A DNA stretch of 6,424 bases. It comes from an uncultured Lachnospiraceae bacterium (GTDB taxonomy: Bacteria > Bacillota > Clostridia > Lachnospirales > Lachnospiraceae). Within the stretch, counting starts at the first letter, position 1. Each line of letters begins with the position of its first letter. The position numbers were made by a program, and so were the translations under genes. Shown piece after piece: positions 1-5,210 of the stretch. The DNA is taken from contig CANSYV010000086.1 of the NCBI GenBank assembly GCA_947651335.1, positions 1-6,424 of the forward strand. Direction: 5' to 3'. A model generated the notes under the pieces. That model worked only from the letters and a program-made list of their open reading frames with translations, ran no database searches and was not told the origin of the DNA.

Positions 1-383
1 GGAAACTCCACCATAACATTTCCCGGATAATTAGCATTGGTTAAATCGGTGAAGCAGGATATGCCATTTGATTTTTTAGTATAATCATTTGGGTTAAGAT
101 AATAATCCACAGTACCGTCATAATTGAGCATACAGGGACGTACTTTCATGAAAAACGCATTTTCCCAGCTCCCATAATTAACGGGAGGAAATGCATAAGT
201 ACTGCCGCCTGAGTACCCCGCTGTTGCGTCTGCCCTAAAAGGAGTATAATTCTCATTATCTTCTATGTACGTAACCATCTCATATGGATCGTTTTTTGTC
301 TGGTCAATCACAAAACCATATAATTCTGTGTATTTCCCGATCCCTCCATCCCCATCATGCCTCTTCACAAAGATCGGAGCCAT
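1..383 (-). CDS. Partial fibre-like phage protein, 3' end beyond the window
   Basis: An open frame starts at ATG 383 and runs without a stop to the left edge, giving 127 residues. It begins 4 nt after the fibre 2 stop, with AAGGAAGG upstream in the end of fibre 2. The visible part has no signal peptide or membrane segment. It reads as a globular domain rich in Tyr, Asn and Asp. Around residues 82-127 it carries a pattern I recognise from Firmicutes phage fibre and structural proteins: a 'RPC' segment, then 'DGTVDYYLNPND', a 'KKSNG' turn, 'DLTN' and 'VMVEF' at the very end. In relatives this last motif is usually followed by a PK-aromatic sequence. Position last in a baseplate and fibre operon suggests a receptor-binding or fibre-tip protein. 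That role is inferred. GC is about 41% by direct count, lower than the baseplate genes. The C-terminal half, which would show the binding fold, is not visible. Confidence 0.8.
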   Translation of the reverse strand, partial: MAPIFVKRHDGDGGIGKYTELYGFVIDQTKNDPYEMVTYIEDNENYTPFRADATAGYSGGSTYAFPPVNYGSWENAFFMKVRPCMLNYDGTVDYYLNPNDYTKKSNGISCFTDLTNANYPGNVMVEF

Positions 384-387
384 CTGC

Positions 388-1467
388 TTACACCTTCCTT
401 ACCACAATTTTTACCGGTATCGCCACTTCCGGCCTATCCCCAAAAGCCTTTAAGGTAATACTGCCTGCCGCCTGCCCGCCATCAACAATTTTAGCGTTAA
501 TGTAAGCGTCCAGCTGTTCTGCCGTCACCGTGCTGGCAACATCTATATCCACGACGCTGCTGGCAGTTACGCCTGCCACCGTAATTACCTGTGAATACGG
601 CGCCTCTGTCCCAGTCCACTCAGTGGATAACTGTGCTGTTGTCTGTGTGCTGATAATGCCCAGGCTCTGTGCTGTAGTGGCAGACGGCGCATTTTTCATA
701 TTACCGTAATCCATGAGATAGTCTAAATCTTTGCCCCCAACCGTAGCGGCATCTCCGCCGTTCGCGGGCAGTGAGTCTGGAATCCCGGGAATCTCCGGCT
801 TATTGTCCAGGTCATTATAGCTGCCGGAAAATGCTACTTCAGCCATATCAGCAAAATACCTGGTCAGTTTTCCAAATGCCGTTTCTAAGCTGTCTCCAGG
901 CTGTATATCCGCGCGCTCTGCCGCCTGCTGAAACGTTACGGTTGTGTTTGACGCATCCCCATCTGCCAGCATCACTGCCCCGGAATACCGCACAGAAACC
1001 TCCACATCACGGCTTACCATGGTGCGGTATTCCTGGACGATCTGCACCGGATTACTGCCATTATATGCCGGCATATAGTCCCCATCCTCTACAGCAGTGG
1101 CAATGCTGTAGAGCACCTCAGTGTTTTCTTCCTCTCCCTTTTCTCTCGCAAATAAGCCTATCTCATTGATAGAGTAACCTTCGTTTACCAGCGTTTCTCC
1201 TGTAGACGGGTCCTGATTCGTAATCAGCGCTGTTACTTTCACACCACCGCCCGGCATGAGCCCCACCGATGACAGGGGATAGCTGTTTCTTTCCGACTTC
1301 AGACCCGTGCGTTTCTGCAGGGCAGATGCTGTCTTTTCCGCTGTCTCATAGATTCCGTTCCCTGTGGCTATCCTGGTAAATTCTATGGCGCACTGGCCTG
1401 CCTGGGCTTTACTCAGCAGGGATATTCCCGCATCAGTGGCCACTGCGTGATTATACGGTTGTGGCAT
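388..1467 (-). CDS. Phage tail-collar fibre protein, second tandem copy (fibre 2)
   Basis: This is a 359-residue tail fibre. The ATG at 1467 follows GGAGG (1477-1473) with 5-nt spacing. Residues 1 to about 165 match the phage tail-collar fibre N-terminal domain (DUF3751 type), which in known phages joins fibres to the baseplate. The marks are 'LLSKAQAGQ', 'IEFT', 'GNGIY', 'ITNQ', 'EGY..NEIGLFA' and 'VLYSIATAVED' followed by 'DYMPAYN'. The same marks are present in the upstream gene, so the two are paralogues. A linker follows, with the common fibre motif 'SYNDLDNKPEIP' (216-227) and 'LPANGGDAATVGGK' (233-246). The C-terminal domain (about 264-359) starts with 'TTAQSLGI', contains 'WTGTEAPYSQVITV', and ends in a strand-rich 'RPEVAIPVKIVVRKV'. 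This resembles a C-terminal module shared by many Firmicutes phage structural proteins. It probably recognises the host surface or forms the distal fibre. No chaperone gene is identifiable nearby in the window. Confidence 0.88.
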   Translation of the reverse strand: MPQPYNHAVATDAGISLLSKAQAGQCAIEFTRIATGNGIYETAEKTASALQKRTGLKSERNSYPLSSVGLMPGGGVKVTALITNQDPSTGETLVNEGYSINEIGLFAREKGEEENTEVLYSIATAVEDGDYMPAYNGSNPVQIVQEYRTMVSRDVEVSVRYSGAVMLADGDASNTTVTFQQAAERADIQPGDSLETAFGKLTRYFADMAEVAFSGSYNDLDNKPEIPGIPDSLPANGGDAATVGGKDLDYLMDYGNMKNAPSATTAQSLGIISTQTTAQLSTEWTGTEAPYSQVITVAGVTASSVVDIDVASTVTAEQLDAYINAKIVDGGQAAGSITLKAFGDRPEVAIPVKIVVRKV

Positions 1468-1472
1468 ATCAT

Positions 1473-1477
1473 CCTCC
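1473..1477 (-). promoter_or_regulatory. Shine-Dalgarno site of fibre 2
   Basis: GGAGG, within a longer GGGGGAGG on the minus strand, lies 5 nt before the ATG at 1467. It gives fibre 2 its own strong initiation signal downstream of the 86-nt gap. Confidence 0.75.
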
Positions 1478-1504
1478 CCCTGTATCTATAGTCTTATAAA
1501 TTAA

Positions 1505-1562
1505 TTACTGAGTCTCAATATCCGGTCTGGAGATAAACATACCCCTGCCTGGATTAATAACT
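1505..1562 (-). other. Possible out-of-frame C-terminal extension of fibre 1
   Basis: On the minus strand the fibre 1 frame ends at TAA 1556-1554, two codons after a CCC proline codon (1565-1563). In the +1 frame, the same proline (CCA, 1564-1562) continues as VINPGRGMFISRPDIETQ and stops at TAA 1507-1505, 37 nt before fibre 2. The joined end would read VGIP then VINPGRGMF, which is more protein-like than the observed VGIPSY. The +1 frame has a stop at 1609-1607, so it is not an independent gene with a good start. The join lies in a run of four Cs (plus-strand GGGG 1563-1566). It could be a fixed single-base insertion, a sequencing error, or, less likely, programmed +1 slippage on CCC_A. Confidence 0.55.
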
Positions 1563-2633
1563 GGGGATTCCAACCCGCAGGACATAAAAATAAAGTCCCA
1601 GATTTTTCACATCTGAATTTCCCAGGTCACTGTCAGCAAATATCTTAAAATAACATTTATTGTCATCAAACCTGCAATACGCCTTAAAGCTCAATTTGCG
1701 GTAAAGATGCATGACTTTATCCGCAAAAGTTTCCGTATAGCTGCTGTATAACTGGCTGACATCCGGTACAACAAGCATCTCTGCCCACCTGCCGCTTCCT
1801 ACTGATTTTACAATCTCCGAATTCTCCGGATAACTGTTGGGGTCTGTGCCGTTCCCAATCCATCCCATGCTGTCTGCGCTGGCTGTCCATGTGATAGTTT
1901 TAAAGTTTGTTTTCGTTACAAACAGCGCCGCCGCATCTTTCGGTATCTGGGAATATATAAGCCTGCCGCTTCCGTCCAGGCTGGCCACCCCATTTGCCGC
2001 ACCTTTATCCGCGCTGGTCAGCACGCCTTCCGGAATTCCTCCAAGCCCCGCTATCGCATCTGTGATTTCTTTATGCGCTGTTTTTGCTTCTTCCCTGATT
2101 TCCCTATGCTCTTCTTCAGCGGCATCCCGTAACGCACGAAGTTCCTTTTCCAGCTCCTCCGCAGTGACAAACCTGCCCGCACAGTTGATGGTCACATTGG
2201 CGGCATTGCTCACCTCAGCATAAAACTCCACAGTAATGTAGGCAGGCATCAGACTGTTATATGCAGGCATATAGTCCCACTGGTCTTCCACTGCCGTTGC
2301 AATGGCGTATAAGACTTCCCCCTCATCGGAATCCACAGCAAAAAGGCCCACTTCCTTCACGTAATACCCTTCTGTCAGGTTTCCGGATTCCTGCTGGTTG
2401 GTGATGGAAAACCGGATAGAAACCGTTGTGTCATTTATAACAGACAGTTTATCAATGGGAAATTCCTGCTTCTGGTCCTTCAGGGCTTCTTTGTCTGTCA
2501 GCGGCTCATCAGATGCATAGGAGCCGCTGCCCGAAACCGCCTTTGTAAACTCGATGCCGGTCTGCCCTGCCTGCGTCTTCGCCAGAAGACGGATGCCCTT
2601 TTTGGTCAGCGCCGCCGCGTTAAAATTAGCCAT
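1554..2633 (-). CDS. Phage tail-collar fibre protein, first tandem copy (fibre 1, gpH-like position)
   Basis: I place the start at ATG 2633, which follows AGGAGG (2645-2640) by 6 nt and lies 1 nt after the gpI stop. The frame is open further upstream to 2687, but that part only overlaps gpI. The product is 359 residues. Residues 1 to about 155 form the tail-collar fibre domain, with 'LLAKTQAGQ', 'IEFT', 'SGSGSY', 'ITNQ', 'EGYYVKEVGLFA', 'VLYAIATAVED' and 'DYMPAYN'. Residues about 157-193 are a highly charged Glu/Lys/Arg/Ala helix, likely a trimeric coiled coil. 'GAANGVASLDGSGRL' (211-225) is a common fibre linker. Residues about 240-359 are a distinct C-terminal domain rich in aromatic residues and strands, presumably receptor-binding. 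Position after gpI is that of gpH in phage P2. The 3' end is AT-rich and may be frameshifted: an 18-residue continuation lies in the +1 frame to 1505. The real protein may therefore be about 375 residues. Confidence 0.87.
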   Translation of the reverse strand: MANFNAAALTKKGIRLLAKTQAGQTGIEFTKAVSGSGSYASDEPLTDKEALKDQKQEFPIDKLSVINDTTVSIRFSITNQQESGNLTEGYYVKEVGLFAVDSDEGEVLYAIATAVEDQWDYMPAYNSLMPAYITVEFYAEVSNAANVTINCAGRFVTAEELEKELRALRDAAEEEHREIREEAKTAHKEITDAIAGLGGIPEGVLTSADKGAANGVASLDGSGRLIYSQIPKDAAALFVTKTNFKTITWTASADSMGWIGNGTDPNSYPENSEIVKSVGSGRWAEMLVVPDVSQLYSSYTETFADKVMHLYRKLSFKAYCRFDDNKCYFKIFADSDLGNSDVKNLGLYFYVLRVGIPSY

Positions 2634-2634
2634 A

Positions 2635-3354
2635 TCACTCCTCCTCTGATATGATGTTTTTGTAGTACGGTATAAATGCCGCCCCAATGTACTGTTTTTC
2701 TTTGATTAAAGGCGTTTCTTTTGGTATTGTGATCTCAGGTGAAGAAACAGCACCCACTGCCACATACTGCCTGACTGCAGCGCCCCGCATATTCCGCGGA
2801 ATGGTTACATGGGGTTCTGTCCGTCCGCCCACGCCTATGTACCACTGGGCCTCCATACGCCTGTGTACGTGCAGGCGGCGCAGATGGGACCGCTCATTTT
2901 TCACCCGCTCGATGATGGCGGTAAACAGCTCCACGATCTGTTCCGTTATCTGCGCGTCGGTGAGGATATCAAATGTGCCGGGCGTATATGGGGGGTCTTG
3001 GTAATCCGGCCACTCTACAATGGCGCCCTCCCCGATAACAATGTCTATCAACTCCCGCATGGCGCTGGGGGTTCCGGCGGTCAGATGCCATAAAAGCGTG
3101 CGCTTGATAATCTGGCGCTTTTTGTCTAAGGGCAGGTCTTCCCGATAGTACGGCGTGTGAAGCTCCACCGCCAGCACATCCAGTATCCGTTCCGGAAGGC
3201 CGTCTATAACCGCCTGTGTCCGGGTCATATCCGCCCGGTCTAAAATCAGCTGTATGCCTTTTTTGAGGGCGTAGCTGATGCATATCTGCTCCGTTTCCCT
3301 GGCCATCTGGACGGGCAGCATATCTAAGAGCTCACCATGATATAAATCAATCAT
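2635..3354 (-). CDS. I: Phage tail protein I (P2 gpI-like baseplate wedge)
   Basis: The product has 239 residues. P2 gpI-type proteins join the wedge at the outer baseplate and help attach fibres. The order J, I, fibre here matches P2. The family pattern is clear in residues 15-110: 'TEQICISYALKKGIQLILDRA' context, 'ILDVLAVELHTPYYREDLPLDKKRQII' context, then 'HLTAGTPSAMRELI'. The segment 'VIGEGAIVEWPDY' is followed by a 'PPYTPGTFDI' strand and a helix to about 165. The C-terminal 70 residues are three diverged units of about 25 residues, each opening with an aromatic 'YIGV/YVAV/YIGA' strand; the first two end in 'TIP'. The gene overlaps the end of J by 8 nt. GAGG directly abuts the ATG, too close to serve well, and a GGGGG 8 nt upstream may be the working ribosome site. 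Translation is probably coupled to J. Confidence 0.88.
   Translation of the reverse strand: MIDLYHGELLDMLPVQMARETEQICISYALKKGIQLILDRADMTRTQAVIDGLPERILDVLAVELHTPYYREDLPLDKKRQIIKRTLLWHLTAGTPSAMRELIDIVIGEGAIVEWPDYQDPPYTPGTFDILTDAQITEQIVELFTAIIERVKNERSHLRRLHVHRRMEAQWYIGVGGRTEPHVTIPRNMRGAAVRQYVAVGAVSSPEITIPKETPLIKEKQYIGAAFIPYYKNIISEEE
2638..2847 (-). repeat. Three diverged 25-residue repeats in gpI C-terminus
   Basis: Residues about 170-239 of gpI show units starting at W171-Y172, Q196-Y197 and Q221-Y222, an exact spacing of 25. The Pro and Thr-Ile-Pro positions of the first two units also align (181/206 and 184-186/209-211). The third unit is weaker. The repeat is visible only at protein level. 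Confidence 0.55.
2640..2645 (-). promoter_or_regulatory. Shine-Dalgarno site that sets the fibre 1 start
   Basis: AGGAGG on the minus strand overlaps the last codons of gpI and lies 6 nt before ATG 2633. It supports the 359-residue reading over the 377-residue open frame starting at 2687. Confidence 0.8.
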
Positions 3355-4492
3355 CCTCTATGCCCCCATATGCCACAGCTGTCCTGCCGGTCCGCGCCAC
3401 GGTTGACGGGGGAAGTGATACAAATTCCGGCGATTTTACCACCACCCGTTTTGCTCCCGCATCCACCATGCGCCGCACCAGCTCCGACGGATTGATATCT
3501 CTCCCGATTTCCTCAGTCTGCCATTCATTGTACCCGGCCACAGCGGCGGATACCGCTGCCTGGATAGATACCGCCCTGGATGCGTTTGACTTGGCAATGT
3601 AATATTCCACGTCCAGGTCATATTCCCTCGTGCTGGGGGACAGGACTTTTACATGGTCCGTCAGCGGCCTGATCCTGTCGTCGTCCAGATACTCCAGGAT
3701 GCCGTCCAGCAGTGCCTGGGACGGCAGGGAGCCGTCCTTTAACAGCACACGCACTTCCACCTCGCAGGGTTTGGGACTGGACACGTTTACGGACCCCACA
3801 GCCGCGCCATACGCCTTTGTATGATAGATGTACGCATCCCTGGGGCCTGCCACAGAGTAGGCGGACGGGGCCAGATATACCCGGTCTGCCAGGCTTTCAT
3901 CATCCTCTATGTCCGCCCCGCCCTGGCTCTCCTCAATGTTTGACACACTGGAGATATAGGGCAGAAGGTCCACCAGGGTATTGATGCTTCCCACAGCCAG
4001 GCCGCTTCCCACCGCGCCGGTCATCTGGCACACACAGGGGATATCCACATACACATCCCCCGGCGGTATCTCCGCGTATTGTGTGGTTCCAAAATAAATA
4101 CCGTCCCCGCTGGTCACCCTGGTTCCGGCAGGGATTCCCACTGCGTCTTTTCTTTCGGAAGGCAGGCGGAATCTGACAGTCACTTCAGCGGCCTGGGCAG
4201 GCAGACGGGTCACCCCTTTATTGGCGGCAATGTTGTCCAAAAATTCCCCGTAGCTGTACTTAATCAAATCCTGTTTCCCGGCCCTGTCCACATACAAAAG
4301 GGCCTGGTAGATCACCACAGAACAGGCGTACAGCGTAAGGGTAACCGGGTCCGCTCTTTTCAGACTGGCTTTTTCTTTTGTTACCTGCTCATACTTTTCC
4401 TCATAGCTTTTTACCAGCAGGGCCTGGACATCATCCAGGGTCAGCCGGTCAATAAAGCTCACATCCGGCAGGCTGCTAATCTCTGCTATCAT
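3347..4492 (-). CDS. J: Baseplate assembly protein J (gp47/gpJ family wedge protein)
   Basis: I choose ATG 4492 (381 residues), which has GGAGG (4504-4500) at 7-nt spacing. The frame is open to a TTG at 4513 and has another ATG at 4498, but neither has a well-spaced ribosome site. The family (P2 gpJ, Mu gp47, T4 gp6-like) forms the wedge ring around the hub and connects it to the fibre-bearing proteins. Typical marks in order are: 'YGEFLDNIAANKGVTRLPA' (81-99), the strand-rich 'IPAGTRVTSGDGIYFGT' (120-136), 'NIEESQGGADIEDDESLADRV' context (185-205), 'GPRDAYIYHTKAYG' (216-229), 'DVEYYIA' (294-300) and 'IGRDINPSELVRRMVDAGA' (329-347). Length is normal for the family. The start lies 17 nt inside gene W and the stop overlaps gene I by 8 nt, so the three are probably co-translated. 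Confidence 0.93.
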   Translation of the reverse strand: MIAEISSLPDVSFIDRLTLDDVQALLVKSYEEKYEQVTKEKASLKRADPVTLTLYACSVVIYQALLYVDRAGKQDLIKYSYGEFLDNIAANKGVTRLPAQAAEVTVRFRLPSERKDAVGIPAGTRVTSGDGIYFGTTQYAEIPPGDVYVDIPCVCQMTGAVGSGLAVGSINTLVDLLPYISSVSNIEESQGGADIEDDESLADRVYLAPSAYSVAGPRDAYIYHTKAYGAAVGSVNVSSPKPCEVEVRVLLKDGSLPSQALLDGILEYLDDDRIRPLTDHVKVLSPSTREYDLDVEYYIAKSNASRAVSIQAAVSAAVAGYNEWQTEEIGRDINPSELVRRMVDAGAKRVVVKSPEFVSLPPSTVARTGRTAVAYGGIEDD

Positions 4493-4796
4493 CCCCATCC
4501 CTCCATTCCACAAATATCTGCGTACTGACAGAACCGTTTATATCCGGGCTGGCCCGCACCTGCGCAATGTCTATGTCCGGGATAAATTCATCTGCCTTTT
4601 CTTCCAGCTCCACGCCGAATTCATTGGCCGCCTCGTAAATGGGCATATCCAGATAATCCCCGCTCAAGCCGAATCCCCGGCTTCCGGGAATGGTGCGCTC
4701 CCGGGCGGCAATCAGGGAGCGCAGCTGGGTATTGACCCTCTCTGCCGATAAATCCCCATTGACGGGGACAATCTCTATGCTGTCTGTCCCGTGCAT
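4476..4796 (-). CDS. W: Baseplate wedge protein W (gpW/T4 gp25 family)
   Basis: I place the start at ATG 4796, giving 106 residues. AGGGAGG (4809-4803) directly abuts the upstream in-frame ATG at 4802 but lies 6 nt before 4796. The protein is a small gp25-like wedge subunit, which in known contractile tails sits next to the hub and nucleates sheath assembly. Marks are an N-terminal helix that in relatives tethers to the ring ('SAERVNTQLRSLIAARERTIP', split at residues 17-37), 'RGFGLSGDYLDMPIYEAANEF' context (40-60), an amphipathic helix, 'EFIPDIDI' (70-77) and a final strand 'STQIFVEWR' (91-99). Where T4 gp25 and TssE have the conserved Glu-Pro-Arg motif, this protein reads Ile-Pro-Asp. Size and position between U and J support the call. 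It overlaps J by 17 nt. Confidence 0.88.
   Translation of the reverse strand: MHGTDSIEIVPVNGDLSAERVNTQLRSLIAARERTIPGSRGFGLSGDYLDMPIYEAANEFGVELEEKADEFIPDIDIAQVRASPDINGSVSTQIFVEWRDGDDSRD
4500..4504 (-). promoter_or_regulatory. Shine-Dalgarno site that sets the J start
   Basis: GGAGG inside the end of W lies 7 nt before ATG 4492 but only 1 nt before ATG 4498. The spacing favours 4492 as the J start. Confidence 0.7.
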
Positions 4797-4802
4797 ATCC
4801 AT

Positions 4803-4809
4803 CCTCCCT
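4803..4809 (-). promoter_or_regulatory. Shine-Dalgarno site that sets the W start
   Basis: AGGGAGG on the minus strand follows the U stop codon (TAG 4813-4811). It abuts ATG 4802 with no spacing and lies 6 nt before ATG 4796, so 4796 is the likely start. Confidence 0.7.
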
Positions 4810-4810
4810 G

Positions 4811-5209
4811 CTACGCGTACTCAGAAAATGTCAGGCTGAGTGTGGCTTTCGCCAGCTCGCCTTTGTTCCAGATTTCGTCCCATGTTTCGCCGAGAGACTC
4901 CAGGTACATCTTTCCTTTTCCGACTTTTTTACCCCCGACATACAAGTAGTCTATTTTCCCTTTTTCGCAGGCCTCCTCCAGCTTTTTGATGACGTCTTTC
5001 GGGCTGGCCCCCATGTGGGCAGATACCGTAACCTCCATGGTCACACTGGCGGAATCCGGCCCCTGAAACTCCTTTTTTGGTTTTTCGTTTATAATGGGAT
5101 GATCTGCCCAGCGTCCTTTCACGGAGCGTTTAAAATCATGGAAAGACAGCTGCTTTTCCGAATTGACGGAAAACTTTATGTGTCTTCCCCAGTTGCCTAT
5201 TTTGGCCAT
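4811..5209 (-). CDS. U: Phage tail protein U (P2 gpU family)
   Basis: The product has 132 residues, normal for gpU. In P2-like phages gpU is a tail protein acting at the tail-tube end; in this layout it could equally work near the hub. The match is strong along the full length: 'MAKIGNWG' at the start, 'LSFHDFKRSVKGRWADHPII' (21-40), 'KPKKEFQGPDSASVTMEVTV' (43-62), 'SAHMGASPKDVIKKLEEACE' (63-82), 'YLYVGGKKVGKGKMYLESL' (88-106), then 'GETWDEIWNKGEL' and the final strand 'KATLSLTFSEYA'. ATG 5209 is 1 nt after the V stop and has AGGAGG (5220-5215) at 5-nt spacing inside the end of V, which indicates coupled translation. Its place between V and W differs from P2, where U lies beside T and D. Confidence 0.9.
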   Translation of the reverse strand: MAKIGNWGRHIKFSVNSEKQLSFHDFKRSVKGRWADHPIINEKPKKEFQGPDSASVTMEVTVSAHMGASPKDVIKKLEEACEKGKIDYLYVGGKKVGKGKMYLESLGETWDEIWNKGELAKATLSLTFSEYA

Positions 5210-5210
5210 A

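Noticed and set aside
1062..1077. The perfect 16-bp palindrome as an operator or terminator
   Set aside because: It lies mid-gene in the codons for a peptide conserved in both fibres, has no following T run and no nearby promoter. Coding constraint explains it.
771..1169. A 132-codon plus-strand open frame antisense to fibre 2
   Set aside because: The composition is rich in Pro, His, Leu and Cys, typical of antisense reading of a structural gene, and no family resemblance is visible.
1468..1553. A promoter or terminator in the 86-nt gap between the two fibre genes
   Set aside because: I found no paired -35/-10 boxes with good spacing and no stem-loop followed by a T run on the minus strand. 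About half of the gap is better explained by the out-of-frame fibre 1 tail.
2969..3283. A 104-codon minus-strand frame inside gpI in another frame
   Set aside because: It is an Arg/His/Pro-rich alternate frame fully inside gpI, with no independent support.
4079..4528. A 149-codon plus-strand open frame antisense to J and W
   Set aside because: It lies wholly opposite two well-supported genes, has no convincing ribosome site or recognisable domain, and breaks the otherwise continuous minus-strand operon. It is a shadow frame.
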